Of a stretch of DNA of 64,000 bases, positions 24,788 through 36,759 are shown piece after piece; the first letter of the stretch is position 1; each line of letters starts with the position of its first letter. The stretch comes from Blumeriella jaapii (Eukaryota; Ascomycota; Leotiomycetes; Helotiales; Drepanopezizaceae). Below the pieces are notes generated by a model. It was not told the origin of the DNA and did no database searches. It worked only from the letters and a program-made list of their open reading frames with translations. The translations under genes and the position numbers were made by a program. Location: NCBI GenBank assembly GCA_009599575.1, contig VWND01000002.1, positions 1,488,001 to 1,552,000 of the forward strand, read 5' to 3'.

Positions 24788-26381
24788 ATGGCGCTATCAC
24801 GCGTCCCGGGAGACGACGAGCTCTACATTGGCGGGTGTGTCTCACCAGTGTGCCACTTCGCACCTGTCTCCCCGTTCGCCATCGGAAATCCTCTTTTGGG
24901 AATTTCTTTCCTAGCTGTTGCTTCGTTAAAGCCTCGTCACACTTGGCTTTCGTTGTGCGTATTGGTTGCGATCCTCGCTAATAAGGTTTCAGGATCTTCA
25001 CCTTGCGCCGCAGAGATGCGCTTGAGAAGACGGGGATTACTCACATCGTCTCTGTCTTGAAATACGATTTTAAGGACTTCCAGGATTGGGAGAAGTACAA
25101 ACAGCTGAGTATTGAGGTTGACGATGTCGACGACGAGAACCTGTTGGTGGAATTCGAGAAGACAGGGAAGTTCATCGACGATGCCCTGAGCAGTGACGAA
25201 GATGGGAAGAAAGGAGCGGTATTGATTCATTGGTGAGCAGCTGCTTTCTTTACTACCCTGGCCTGGGGTGCAGCGTTTGGAAAATAGCTTCGTGATAGAG
25301 GTTTTTTGCAAACGAGGATCGAGACTAGCTCTTGACATGCGTTTCTGTCAGTTCCAGGGTGCCCATCTTCACAGCATGTTGCCATTCCAAGCACTGCCTT
25401 TCCAGAGAGAGAAACAAATGCTTTGAGGCGGGGGGGTTCCCATGATAGCGCTTTGTATCCACGGCAGAGTCGCTAACCCTTTCCCAGCGCCATGGGAAAA
25501 TCCCGATCCGTCACTGTCACCATCGCATACCTACTTCGCAAATATCCACATCACACTGTCAAGTCTGCCCTCGAACTGATCCGAGAATCCAGACCGATCG
25601 CTGAACCAAATGATGGCTTTATGGCTCAGCTTCAGCTTTACAAAGAGATGGAGTGTCCACGTGATATCAAAGCCCATCCAAAGTATCAGCGATGGGAGTA
25701 TGACCAGGAAGTGGGCCTAGCTCTTGCTGCGGGCATGGCCCCAGACAGGATTCGCTTCAGAGATGAAGAAGAGCAAGTGGAGTGTGGGTTAGGTGAGAAA
25801 GAGGTTGAGTTGCGGTGTAGGAAGTGTCGGTACGTTTCTCAAGCCAGCATTTACTTGAACCGGAAGTTTGATGATAAGTTTTTGATTATGATGTCGGAAG
25901 GCTCCTTTTTTTACATAAGCTAACGCAAGTGTGACACAGACGTACATTGGCCACAACGCCCTACCTCGTTGACCACCTCCCGACACCTGCAAAGGCTCAA
26001 TCGCGAGCTGCTGATGGCCCAATTCCCTCTCTCAGTCCTGCACCCCCTCCTCCCCCGCTGCACAGCGCTTGCACGCATCATTTCCTACACCCTGTGTCCT
26101 GGATGAGGCCAGCTCTTGAAATGGGCCTGCTGAACGGCCGCCTGGAGTGCCCCAACCCCAAATGTGGAGGCCAGCTCGGCCGCTACGCATGGCAGGGTAT
26201 GAAGTGTAGCTGTGGCGTATGGGTTTGCCCAGCCTTCAGTCTTCAAAAAGGACGTGTCGACGAGGTATCCAAGAAGGCGGAGACGAGAATGCCACAGGGG
26301 TCTAGGCCGGGGGAGGTGGGAAGAGCTACTCATGGCATTAGGCTACCACCGGGGATGAGAGATACGAAGGAAAATCTCTAG
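24788..26381 (+). CDS. YVH1: Dual-specificity phosphatase YVH1 (DUSP12)
   Basis: Exons 24788-24834, 24993-25232, 25488-25829 and 25940-26381 give 356 residues. YVH1 has an N-terminal dual-specificity phosphatase domain and a C-terminal zinc-binding domain; in yeast it helps release MRT4 during assembly of the 60S ribosomal stalk. The phosphatase part has LYIGGIFTLRRRDALEKTGI, then VLIHCAMGKSRSVTVTIAYL (HCX5R loop), with the HC|AMGKSRS junction created by removing a 255-nt intron. The zinc domain has ELRCRKCRRTLAT, HFLHPVSWM, GRLECPNPKCGGQLGRYAW and MKCSCGVWVCPAF. All exon phases agree. The 255-nt intron is the longest in the window and contains a G7 run. Confidence 0.94.
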
Positions 26382-28030
26382 GTACGGGAAGGATGCAGTA
26401 AATAGACTGACTGATGTAAGACTTCATACCACTCTCATGGCCTGTATTCGAGCCTAATTGTGGCTCGCGCTACAGAAGCATGCAGGTCAGCTCAGCACGT
26501 CCGTCCAGAAAGCGCAGCTTTTGCCCGTCAATGAGCATACTCAGAGAGATCCATCACAGCGAGTCGAGCGAGAAGACCTTTAGCCTAGCTCTCAGCCTCT
26601 ACGCTATGATAGGTGGTATCCAATGAATAAGAACGACCATCGTATTTGCACTCTGCATGAGTTGGAAGCTGTAGGGTGAGGCACACGATAGTGAAACCGG
26701 TGCGAATTTCCTGATCTGATGCCCTCTCATCGATTGTGATAGCGAGCAGTATCCGCCGCTCACAGTAGGCGCAGATAATTCGCAGTGGTTCTCCACAGAG
26801 GTCACACGAATCCGTGGACTTGCATCGGTGGGTGATATATAAGTAATAAGAAAAAAACAAATCACTAGATTGTTTGCTAGCGAAACTACCAAATATGGCT
26901 TCTCTTGATGAGAAAATCTGAACATATCGTGAGAAATTATTGAAAGTTTTATGATCAGGAATAGATGCAGCTTAAAGCTTACTTGAAGAACCGGACTCAC
27001 TTTCTCGTCCAGTAAAATCCGACGTTCAGTTCAGACAGAGACTTTTGCCGGACTCTACGCCGCAACATGCAGCTTCATTGGGAGGCTTTCCATTCGCCTT
27101 TCTGACAGATATCCGCTCCCGGTGATGAGAGCAGAGCCATGGAAGATACGTTTGGTGATACTATGCGACTGGCTGACAAGCTGGGTCTGCTGATGGCAGT
27201 CTGTCACCAGAAAGGTAGTCAAACGCGAACAAATGCTTATCTCAAGCCAAAGCTATTTCCAGGCTCCGATGGTGAGAAAGTCTGAAGGCGTAAGCGCTAG
27301 CAGCAGTTGTCTTCAAGCAAGCCTTGGTATGTAAGACCACACAGCATAGGGCTGAGATCCACGAGACACTATAGCTACCCAATAGCGCCCTCTGAATACG
27401 AGGTAAAGGAAAGCAACTGTCATTTTTGACACATTTGATACGTATACCTGGACCCCGGAGACACTGCTCGTATTGTCGGCCCCCCAACCGGAAGAGGTGT
27501 TCAGCCTGGTGATTTCCACACTAGACGACTAATGACATTCTTTGACCGAATGAGGGTGTTTTAAGCACAATGGATTTGGAGAGTCCGAGCCAGTGTGTCT
27601 CAGCTTGAATCCAGGCACACGGAAATCGGCCGAGTAGAAAGGTCAAATGTCAGGAGATCATGCCGCCAATGCCTCCGCTCTAGAGCACACGAATTGGCAG
27701 AGAATGACGGTTTTCTGAGAATAACGAGCTGACGAGCTTAAATTGAATAGACAATGCTCAAGCTGATTTCCGGAATAAAATTTCCATAGTAGCCTCATTC
27801 AGTGCTGACTGTATCTCACATATTGCCCTTGTCCGAAGCACTTTTGTACGCTCTTACAACGCTTGGAGTATCACAGAGCTGATTATGGAGTGCCTTTGCA
27901 AGCCGTGACTTGACGGCAGGCGAAATGATGTTGGAATCCCAGTGTCACGTGGGTCATCCAATGCGATGTGCCAAAAAGGAAGCCTTGCAGTAAGCATACA
28001 GATGGTGGGATAGATGGTACCAATCTCTGC
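26382..28030. other. Gene-free stretch between convergent YVH1 and VFA1
   Basis: About 1.6 kb lies between the 3' ends of YVH1 and the minus-strand VFA1. Open frames are short, without recognisable motifs. No repeat or RNA gene was recognised. Confidence 0.5.
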
Positions 28031-28677
28031 TTATGGAAACCCCTTGGGAACCTGTGGGAACAGATTTGGATTTTGAAGGCGTTCCCTGTTGCGTCTTGCC
28101 ATCTCGGCACTTCTCTTCTTGTCGATTCGCAGTTGGTAGAAAGTCTTTTGGAGAGCAAATACTCTCGGTTCCTCCTCAACTGAGATAGGAATGGATTCCT
28201 GGGATTCCTTTTGGGCCAGAGTTAGAGCAAAGCGGGATTGCTCTGTCCTCAGGACTTACCTTACCTTCTCGTCGGGCTTCTTCTCTGCAGTCTTTTCAGT
28301 ATCCTTCTTGTCCTTATCCTTTTTGCCCTCTATTTCTGGCGCCTTTTCTTTATTTTTCTTCTTCTGTTTCTCTTCTTCGAATTCTTGCTTTACCCGCTCA
28401 ACTTCCGCATCCATTGCCTGCTTCTTCTTCGCGACCAGGGCTGCCTCATCCACGATGGGACTACAAAACCCCTTGTCCTTGAGATGAGCTGGACAGACGT
28501 AAAAGAAATCCTAGGACTGGCATGAGGACCGCAAGCATGTAAACTAGTGGATGTCGGCATACCTTGTTTCCCCGGGGATACCAGGACACTGGAGCTGGGC
28601 TTGTAACATATCTCACATGCTTTCGAAGCAGTATCGGCGACTTTCCGATGAGTGTAGGTGTTTGCGAAAGAGGCCAT
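28031..28677 (-). CDS. VFA1: VPS4-associated protein VFA1
   Basis: VFA1 binds the AAA ATPase VPS4 at endosomes and stimulates it during ESCRT-III disassembly. Exons (minus): 28563-28677, 28265-28510 and 28031-28174, about 167 residues. The N-terminal zinc-finger part has ASKACEICYKPSSSVLVSP and, in exon 2, DFFYVCPAHLKDKGFCSP. A Lys/Glu-rich coiled coil follows (EAALVAKKKQAMDAEVERVK), and exon 3 gives the conserved C-terminus PRVFALQKTFYQLRIDKKR and NPNLFP. Exon 1 ends in phase 1 with the good GTATGC donor, but exon 2 needs phase 0. Either one extra A lies in GGGGAAACAAG near 28565, or a weaker GTATCC donor after CTG (exon end at 28582) is used. The gene is divergent from ARG4 across 315 bp. 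Confidence 0.85.
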
Positions 28678-28992
28678 AGCCTTTGAATTCCAAAATAGAG
28701 GTTTCTACAGTTTAGTAGCGTAAGTTGACTGAAGTTCGTAAAGGCAAGTCTTTAAAGGTGCAAGAAGAGATGTTGGAAGTCGTTGGCGGGTGCACCCGCA
28801 AGGCTGAAGATTTAAAATATGGCCAGCCTCGACCCCTGTATTTATTTTGCTATCGGCTGCCTATGGGTTCCTCTCTTGACTCATACATTTAAAGAGCGAG
28901 AAAATCCACGACTTCTTTTTTCTCTAATACCCTGCTCTCATCCCAAGGCACTATTTCCAAATAAATTCTAATCTAATCAATTGATCTCAATC

Positions 28993-30770
28993 ATGGCCTC
29001 AGAACAGGTCAGAGCCCCTGGCAGTAAACCAGGAGAAAACATGCTATGGGGAGGTCGATTTACCGGTTTGAGTCACCATGGGCAAATTTATCAGGACGAT
29101 TGCTAACCAATTTGCAGGTGGTCTTGATCCTCTCATGGTCTCATACAATGAATCAATCTACTTCGATCGTGTATTCCATACACAAGATATTCTGGGCAGC
29201 ATCGCCTGGGCGCGAGCAAACTACAAGACTGGTATCCTCACTGCCGACGAGTTCTCCAAGATTGAGTCTGGCCTGAGGCAAGTCGAGGCGGAATGGCTGG
29301 CAGGAACTTTCAAGATTGTCCCAGGGGTTGACGAGGACATTCACACTGCAAACGAGAGGAGGTTGGGTGAAATCATTGGCAAGGACATTGGTGGGAAGCT
29401 GCACACGGGCCGAAGCCGAAACGAGCAAGTAGCTACGGATATGCGACTATGGTTGAGGGACGAGTTAAGAAAGATTGAGGGCCATTTGGTCGACTTCTTG
29501 AAGGTCATGACTGCTCGAGCAGAACATGAGGTCGATGTTATTATGCCCGGTACGTCCGTCCATGAGAGCTACCCAAAGTAAGGCATCTCATTTTAAACTA
29601 TATCACAGGTTACACTCACCTGCAACGTGCTCAACCTATCCGCTGGAGTCATTGGATCTTGTCCTATGCTATGGCATTTGCTCAAGACCTGGAGAGACTT
29701 CGTGAAGTTATTGTCCGTGTCAACCAAAGTATGTGCCAAGTCCAACATCCCATTGAGCTGATTTTTCTCCCTCTATGTCCTGGACCCATTGCTAACTACG
29801 CGTAAAGGCCCCCTCGGTGCTGGAGCCCTTGCTGGAAATTGCTTTGGTGTAGATAGGCAAGCCATGGCTGATGAGCTTGGCTTTGATGGTCTGGTAAAGA
29901 ACCTTTTCCCTCCAGACTTAGTCATGTGTCTAATCGAACTACAGTTATGGAACTCTATGGCGGCTGTGTCTTCTCGTGACTTTGTTGTAGAGGCCATGCA
30001 ATGGGGAAGTTTCTTGGGTTTGCACATCTCAAGGTGGGCAGAGGATTTGATCATCTACTCAACCGGAGAGTTCAAATTCATCAAATTGGCAGATGCCTAC
30101 TCGACGGGAAGCTCCTTGATGCCACAGAAGAAGAATCCGGACAGCTTAGAACTACTGAGAGGAAAGAGCGGTAGGATATTTGGACAAATGGCGGGCTTGA
30201 TGATGACCGTTAAGGGCATCCCAAGGTATGAAATCCCCTCTTGATATAACTTTCCACTCGTGTTAATTCAGGCGCAGTACCTACAACAAGGATCTTCAAG
30301 AAAGCGTCGAGCCGATGCTTGACCACGTCAAGACCGTCAGCGACAGCATCCAAATCGCCACTGGAGTTCTCTCGACCGCAAACATCAACCCCGAAGCCAT
30401 GAAGGCTTCTCTCGAGTGAGTTCCACGCCGACTATCCCACGCTCCTGCCACTAAAAAATCTTTGCTAATGTCTCGCCACAGCCCTTTCATGCTCGCCACT
30501 GACATCGCCGACTATCTCGTCAAGCTTGGCGTCCCTTTCCGCGAGACACATCACATTTCCGGCCAATGCGTTGCTCACAGTGAGAAGACCGGTGTCTCGA
30601 TGGATCAAATGGAGTTCTCCGATTTCAAGAATATCGACTCTCGATTCAAGGAGGATATCATGGACATCTTCAACTATGAGCACAGCGTCGAGATGCACTC
30701 TGCCCTCGGTGGCACCTCCAAGAAGAGCGTGATGGAGCAAATTGCGATATTGAAGAAGATTCTGCAGTAA
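28993..30770 (+). CDS. ARG4: Argininosuccinate lyase
   Basis: Seven exons (28993-29065, 29118-29549, 29609-29728, 29808-29893, 29945-30225, 30278-30415, 30482-30770) give 472 residues, the usual length. The enzyme splits argininosuccinate to arginine and fumarate, the last step of arginine synthesis. Motifs: [83 protein letters not shown], and the superfamily signature [19 protein letters not shown]. The 51-nt intron at 29894-29944 is stop-free and in frame; its removal restores [18 protein letters not shown]. Intron 5 must end at the second AG (30277) to give [11 protein letters not shown]. The other arginine-pathway gene here is OTC at 60.7 kb. Confidence 0.96.
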
Positions 30771-30998
30771 TTGAATGTCCTGATGATGCTGGCATAGAAT
30801 GGAATGAATGTGAATTTGGCGTGTAAAATTTTGTAGGCCTAGCTAAATCACCAATGTCAAAAATCACTTGCACTTTTTATTAAAATTCACCGATCCTGTT
30901 GTACTTTGGGGCTTTCGTGCCTTGGAGGCCAAGCGGGATCTCATGATCGTCTCCGCAGGATATCAATTTCATTCGCAAATGATACCTTTTAAGGGTTT

Positions 30999-32225
30999 TC
31001 ACTTTTTCACTGGCTCTCCATTCGCCGCAACTAGCGACTCCTCGGTTCTGATCGGGCCCTCACCAACAGAAGTCAGGATGACTCTACTCAAACCATCTTT
31101 CAGCACCGATACTGCTTTCGCATCTACATCACTGTAGTCTTGGGCTTTGACATCCTTCGCTTCCCAGCCTTCCAAGTTGCTCAATGCACCCTTTAAGACA
31201 CCTGCCACCGCATCCTCGCTCTCCTCTTCGTAGTAAATAACAGCATTTGGTCCAGCATCGAAAGTATATGCAGCAATGATCTTGCCCGCCTTCTTGTTGA
31301 TACTGTTTACTGCCGTAATAGCAGCGCGGCTGACATCATTCAGGTAGAAAATCGGCGGCCTAGTATCCAGACAAGACGCATGGAAGCTGTTACTCTCTGC
31401 CATAGTGACCTCGCCAAAGCTCTGGAAGTCCTTCTCCTTGATAGCTTTCTCCATGAGGATCATAGCCTCGGGCACGACCTCCTGTGCCCTCGTCTTGAAG
31501 TACTTTGAGGTTGCGACCGTAATCTGCATACCCGCTGTACTACTCACGTCCTTCTTCTCGGCTGATACCACAAGTATCAGGGCGCGCATGGTAGGCCAGT
31601 GAGACGCTGGCGCTAGCTGTACAGCCAGACTGTCGGATCCGTCATCCTTCTCGCCCATTTGCCATGCTACATAGCCACCAAACAGCGAACGACATGCGCT
31701 ACCACTCCCCTGTCTCGCGATGCGTGAAAGTTCTGTAGGCGTAGATTTCAGCTCGTACAGATTTGCAATTGCCCGCACGAGGGCAGCGAAGCCAGCAGCG
31801 GAAGACGCAAGTCCAGCTGCGGTCGGGAAGTTGTTCTCAGACACAATCCGGAGGGGCAGAGCAGCGAGCTTGGGGAGAGAAGGAGATGATGCCTCGAGTT
31901 CGGAGCGTAGAGAGCGTAGTTCTCGGAAACAGGCTTGGGTTCTCGCACCCGAGACATCTTGGGGAGAGGAGTTAAGAAGGAGGCTATCTTCCGGGCCGAA
32001 GGAAGCGGAGCAAGCTGCGGTGGTGTGTGTTCGCAGGTCGGCTTGGGAGAGAGTTACTGAGACGGAAGAGTTGGTTGGAAGGTTGAGCTTCGCATTACGT
32101 TTTCCCCAGTATCTGAGATAAATTAGTCAACAAGAGCGAGAGGAGGGGTTGGCGGAGTTGTACTTCACGACTGCGATGTTGACTGGAGCAGTCGTGCTAG
32201 CTTGGTAGATAGTCTGGTCGGCCAT
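30999..32225 (-). CDS. MVD1: Diphosphomevalonate decarboxylase (mevalonate pathway)
   Basis: Two exons (32164-32225 and 30999-32112, minus) flank a 51-nt intron and give 391 residues. The enzyme makes isopentenyl diphosphate from mevalonate diphosphate, feeding sterol and isoprenoid synthesis. It is a GHMP kinase-fold protein: ASTTAPVNIAVVKYWGKRN (the splice joins VVK to YWGK), LPTNSSVSVTLSQ, SENNFPTAAGLASSAAGFAA with the phosphate-binding loop, then RQGSGSACRSLFGGYVAW, and late AYTFDAGPNAVIYY. It is divergent from CYT2 across 251 bp and convergent with ARG4 (228 bp). Confidence 0.95.
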
Positions 32226-32476
32226 CTTGAACTCGATTTATATCTCCAGAGAACGAACTATGATTTGTGACAACAAGTGAGGTTTGTAAAGGTTGAGGGA
32301 AGTTTGTATCTCGAAAAACAAAGGAGATGTGATGGCCATTCGCGGTAGGCGTGAAAAGGAGGGCGGTCAGAGCCAGCCAATCGGGGATATTTTTCTCAGC
32401 ACCGACATCGACAAAATTGTATTTCTTGCACGCCTGAATTGCGAATTGCCATTTTCTCAAGGACAAATACATCGCC

Positions 32477-33347
32477 ATGTCGAAAGAACCAGACACCCCA
32501 CCTGAAGCATGTCCTGTTGATCCGGCCACGCGCGCTGCCTGGCTGAAGAACAATGCCTCCAAACCCGCCGCTTTCCCCGGCGTAACGAAAGAAGCAAGTC
32601 AAGCCAGCGCAGGTAACAGTTGCGACTCGAAGACAATAGACCAGAGCCCGCCGGCTCCACGACGCAGTTTCTTCGCACGCTTCACTGCTCCCGTAGCTCC
32701 TCCAACAGACGCCCCCGGAAGCCTTGGACTCGATCGCGAGGTATCGTCAATCCCGAGAGCTTCCCCAGTCAACAATGAAGAGGGGGCGAAACCTGCGAAC
32801 AGCGAGGCGGAGAGCGGAGTTAGCAAAGATGGGAATTGGATCTATCCGTCCGAGAAAATGTTCTTCGATGCTATGAAGAGGAAGGGTTATGCGACCGAGA
32901 CGGCCGACATGAAGACTATTGTGCCGATCCATAATGCGGTCAACGAAAGGGCGTGGAAGGAGATCAAGGAATGGGAGAGGCCGTATGGGAGTGAGAAGAA
33001 GTGCGTATATTCATTTCGTTCTTCGTCTATTCCAACCATCCGAAGGAAACTGCTGATTGGGAAATAGATGTGGAGGACCTAGACTTCATTCTTTTCTAGG
33101 GCTTTCCCAAACATTGAGCCCGAAAGCACGAATCAACACCTGGCTGGGTTACACAGCTCCTTTCGATAGGCACGACTGGGTTGTGGATCGATGTGGTACG
33201 CGAGTCGACTACATCATTGATTTTTATGCCGGGAGAAATGACGCGACGGGGAATGGAAAGTTGAACTTTTACTTGGATGTGAGGCCGAAGCTCAATACTT
33301 GGGAAGGGTGGAAAACAAGAATATCGAGACTCGTGGGCTTGACTTGA
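32477..33347 (+). CDS. CYT2: Mitochondrial cytochrome c/c1 heme lyase (CYT2-like)
   Basis: Two exons (32477-33000, 33068-33347) flank a 67-nt intron and give 267 residues. Heme lyases attach heme covalently to apocytochrome c or c1 in the mitochondrial intermembrane space. The N-terminus carries a heme-binding CP motif (ACPVDPATRAAW), then a disordered linker with LDREVSSIPRA. The core has NWIYPSEKMFFDAMKRKGY, TIVPIHNAVNERAWKEIKEW, KKCGGPRL across the splice, NTWLGYTAPFDRHDWVVDRC and KLNFYLDVRPKLNTWEGW. The N-terminal CPVD and SSIPRA segments favour the cytochrome c1 enzyme (CYT2) over the cytochrome c enzyme (CYC3), but the two are paralogous and I cannot exclude the latter. Confidence 0.9.
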
Positions 33348-33860
33348 GTGTATTGTATGTACTGGCGTTGAAGGCACTGGGTCTGAGCGAATGGTCCGCT
33401 TCGACGGATCAGTGTAATACATGAGTGGCGTATGCTCGAGATTTACAGTATAGGTAGTCTTTACATTCTTACAGCGATAGAATGAATCGGGTATTCGGTG
33501 TAGAATCAGAGTAGATTAGCAGGAGAAACCGCTCATAATTGACATCTACAAGTACCGAGCTACATTTGACTGGTTGCTCGAAGTCGGGTGCCTTCTTGTC
33601 CAAATGTGGCACTAATTTCAGTCTACATGTCTGTTCATTTATTCTGCGCAACGTCAGAACGAATTGCGCAGAAGACACGGGATCGACAATTTCTTTCTGC
33701 TTGCAGGATGCACGATATACAGAGTATGTACAGTAGGTACAGTACATACAGTACTAATTGAAACTTTATAGATAAGCAGACACTCTCGCTTCGCCAAGAA
33801 ACAGAGAGGTCGCTTGGACGACAGTTTACTACCAGCTTCATACCAAACAATGTGACACAG

Positions 33861-33878
33861 ACACACACACACACACAC
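33861..33878. repeat. (AC)n microsatellite
   Basis: An AC dinucleotide run lies just before the ATG of the RUS-family gene, within its probable 5' leader. Confidence 0.9.
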
Positions 33879-33895
33879 TGGATCTACCTTAAAGA

Positions 33896-35734
33896 ATGAC
33901 TCAGATTCCACTCACAGAATCGGCGGCGGCGATGGAAATCGAGGAGGTCGACCAAGCCAACAACCTAATTGCAACATACATCAAGAGCTCAACCACAGCT
34001 GGAGAAAAGGGGGAGAGGATCGATGTCGTGGTAAGTAGCGCTAGTACTAGCACATCACATCCGAATCCTCCAAAGTCTGTCTCAATATCTACCTTTCATA
34101 CGTGAGACATAGACAGACTGGAACTGATAATATAAGGATTGCAGGTTCCCAAGAATGGCAACAGCTATGCGAGAATCGTGCTCAATGCTTTCTTGCCAGC
34201 GGGGTATCCGCATAGCGTGACTGAGGATTATCTGGAGTAAGTACCTGGAAAGAGAACCACTCTTGGACTTCTTGTGTTTCTGGCTGACCAGAGAATTTAC
34301 CTAGGTACCAAGTATATGTGAGGACCCAAGCAGTCTCTCACAGAGAAATGGATCAGGACTGATGTGAGAAAGGACTCGCTACAAGCCTTCTCAAGCTCCA
34401 TAGCCGGGATGTTATCCTCGAGAGCTGTGCTCGAAGGTAATCAATCTCAGCCTCTTTTCTATCCATCATCATCATCATTTCTGACTGAGAAAACCACAGG
34501 CATCGGCGTCGGCAACTCCCGCGCCTCCCCAACCGCCGCTCTCCTCCTCTCAGTCCTGCAGTCAAGCGTGGGCCGAATAGCCACCATCCTCTTCGCGCAC
34601 CGCCTGGGCACCGCTCTCGAGCCAGAGTGCAAGATGTACCGGCTCGCCGCGGACTACTTCAACGACGCGGCCATGATCCTCGACTGTCTCTCGCCCGCCC
34701 TGCCGAAGGTCTCCCGCGTCGCGCTGCTGAGCATGTCGAGCGTGCTGCGGTCGCTGTGCGGCGTCGCGGCCGGGAGTTCGAAGGCCTCGTTGAGCGCGCA
34801 CTTTGCTACGCAGGGGAATCTGGGGGAGTTGAACGCTGTGCGCATTCCCTCCTCCCTCTCTCTCTCTCTCTCTCTCTCTCGCAAAGATGCCAGAAGCTGA
34901 TACCAGATACAGAAAGACTCCAGCCAGGAGACAGTCATCTCCCTCCTCGGGATGCTAGCAGGCAGCGTGGTAGTCTCCTACATCACATCCCTGACAACCA
35001 GCTGGATCGCGCTCGTTTTCCTCCTCACCATTCACCTCAGCACCAACTACCTCGCCGTCAGAGCCGTTTGCATGCAGACCCTCAACCGGCAACGCGCCAA
35101 CCTCGTCTTTGCGACCGTTCTACAGCAGCTCGCGGACATGGACTATCGCCACCAAACCCCGCCCCCTCGCTCAAGCGTGACCGATTTCGTTCTCCCCGAA
35201 GGCATCTCCTACCCCACGCCGCACGAGATCCAGCTCCGAGAGCGCATCTTCGAGCGAGATGGCGTCCTCCGATGGAACGGGGACGTTCTGGGCTACTGCA
35301 GACTGGGCGTCCAGCTCCAAGCCATCCTAGACTGCTTGAGCGTTTCCAGCAGCCCGGTGACAGGCAGCTCCAGTTCGCCGACGGGTCGGCTGAGTGAGCT
35401 TTTGGAGATCTTCCAGGACGAGCAGTACCTGGTCTGGTACGACGAGCCGCGCAGGACGTTCCTGGTTGTGCTGGAGGACCAGTCGGATGCGACGGCGCAG
35501 CTGTCGGCGTGGATGTTTGCGTTGTCCTTGGCGAGGGAGAGGAGCAATGGGAACTGGAAGAAGGGAGAGGATCTGATGGCTGTCTTGAGGAGGGAGCGGG
35601 ATTATGTGAGACGAGTTCGGGGTGGCATCTTTGAGAGGTTGGGGGAGAGATGGGACCTGGAGAATGGTGCGTTGGAGACCACATCTGGGGCGAGGATCAG
35701 GAGACCAAAGCTCGTCAGAGGCAAAGGACTTTGA
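33896..35734 (+). CDS. RUS-family (DUF647) membrane protein
   Basis: Six exons (33896-34030, 34145-34236, 34305-34311, 34373-34436, 34500-34837, 34913-35734) give 485 residues. RUS proteins (root UVB sensitive, DUF647) are conserved in plants, animals and fungi; their biochemical role in fungi is not established. Motifs: NAFLPAGYPHSVTEDYLEYQ, DSLQAFSSSIAGMLSSRAVL, GIGVGNSRASPTAALLLSVL, ATILFAHRLGTALEPECK, LRSLCGVAAGSSKASLSAHF, KDSSQETVISLLGMLAGSVV. Exon 3 is a 7-nt microexon (GTACCAA) needed both for phase and to supply EYQ before DSLQAF. The 63-nt intron at 34437-34499 is stop-free and in frame. The intron at 34838-34912 contains a (TC)n run. Confidence 0.9.
34856..34880. repeat. (TC)n microsatellite inside an intron
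   Basis: A TC dinucleotide run fills the middle of the 75-nt intron of the RUS-family gene. It could act as an extended pyrimidine-rich tract for splicing. Confidence 0.9.
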
Positions 35735-36248
35735 AATTGAGCTACGTTTATCTGAAGGGTACCATAGGACCTGTACTCGGATCGAGATTGGGAGTTATAC
35801 ATACATATACAAAAACATCTACACCATACATAGCGTTAGCCAAGCAGCTCGTCATGTTCAATACATGAGGGATGTATTTTGATAGCTTGATTTTGAGCCG
35901 CGTATCCTGCGACAGACCGATAGCTAAAGACAGCAATCGGGCTTACCAACGCTTCAGTCAAGCGGTGGCCCCGAGAAGCCGCAATTTCGTTTCCCGTCCA
36001 CCCACGCCATGTGCCCATACCACCTTCACCCGCTCTAAATCGCCCACGTGCATCATGTCCCGATTTATCCCGTATCTGGTTTTATATCGTCACCCAGTAT
36101 GCAGAACCGCAGCTCTTCTTTCTCGCTGTGTAGGGTATAAATGTTCGCTTTTCCTCGCTCTCGCTTCGCTACTCCCATATCGCCCCAACGAATCTACAAA
36201 CATCTCCGGCCCTTCCTTCCCTCCAACGACCACTCACACACTCACTCA
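35735..36248. other. Convergent intergenic region
   Basis: About 0.5 kb lies between the RUS-family stop and the KGD4 stop. No coding signal seen. The part at 36150-36250 is rich in C and T. Confidence 0.5.
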
Positions 36249-36759
36249 CTACGCGAACAGGCTCGCGCCCCCAGTCTCGATGGCATCAATCTCCGACAGG
36301 TCAATCGGCTGTCGTCGGAACCTGGCCGGCAGCTCGCTACGATCAAAGAACTCGCCCTTGGCGGCAGCCACCGAGCCCAGATCCTTCCCGGACAGCGAGC
36401 CCAGGGTGCCGTCGGAGGCCTTGGAGCGACCGAGGGGCCCGTGTTGCTGAGCCTGCTGTCGGTAGGAAGAGAAGGAGGGCGAAGAGGACTTGTGGAAGTC
36501 GGCGGGGAGCGAGGATGAGGGGGACGCTGGGTGGACGTGCGGCGTGTGGTCGACAGATGCTGTGAGGAGGAGGTCTTGTTAGAATTTGTAGAATTTTCAG
36601 AGAGAAAAATCTGTTTGCTCGAATGTGATTTGGGGCAAGGGAAAGTGAAGGGTAAGAGAAAGGGAAAGGAGACTTGCTTGGAATCGATCTCTTGCCAATA
36701 AATTTTATCATGGGCTGGCGCTCGGCGTGCGCGGTGCGGAGGATCTTGGTTGCAAACAT
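36249..36759 (-). CDS. KGD4: 2-oxoglutarate dehydrogenase subunit 4 (KGD4/YMR31/MRPS36)
   Basis: Two exons (36678-36759 and 36249-36559, minus) flank a 118-nt intron and give 130 residues. KGD4 tethers the E3 subunit to the mitochondrial 2-oxoglutarate dehydrogenase complex. Exon 1 encodes MFATKILRTA and RQPMIKFIGKRSIP; exon 2 continues SVDHTPHVHPASPSSSLP and ends GEFFDRSELPARFRRQPIDL then EIDAIETGGASLFA. The phase works only if the intron begins with GC (A|GCAAGT) and ends CACAG; the nearest GT site is out of phase. The start is the conserved MFA. It is divergent from MED18 across a region dense in GTACAGTAC-type repeats. Confidence 0.93.

Noticed and set aside
32101..32112. Suspected extra A in MVD1 at YWGK
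   Set aside because: On recount the exon lengths sum to a multiple of three (62 + 1114 nt) and the frame is intact.
34627..35397. Long plus-strand frame rich in Arg/Pro over the RUS gene
   Set aside because: It is in another frame of a GC-rich, clearly coding exon with conserved RUS motifs.
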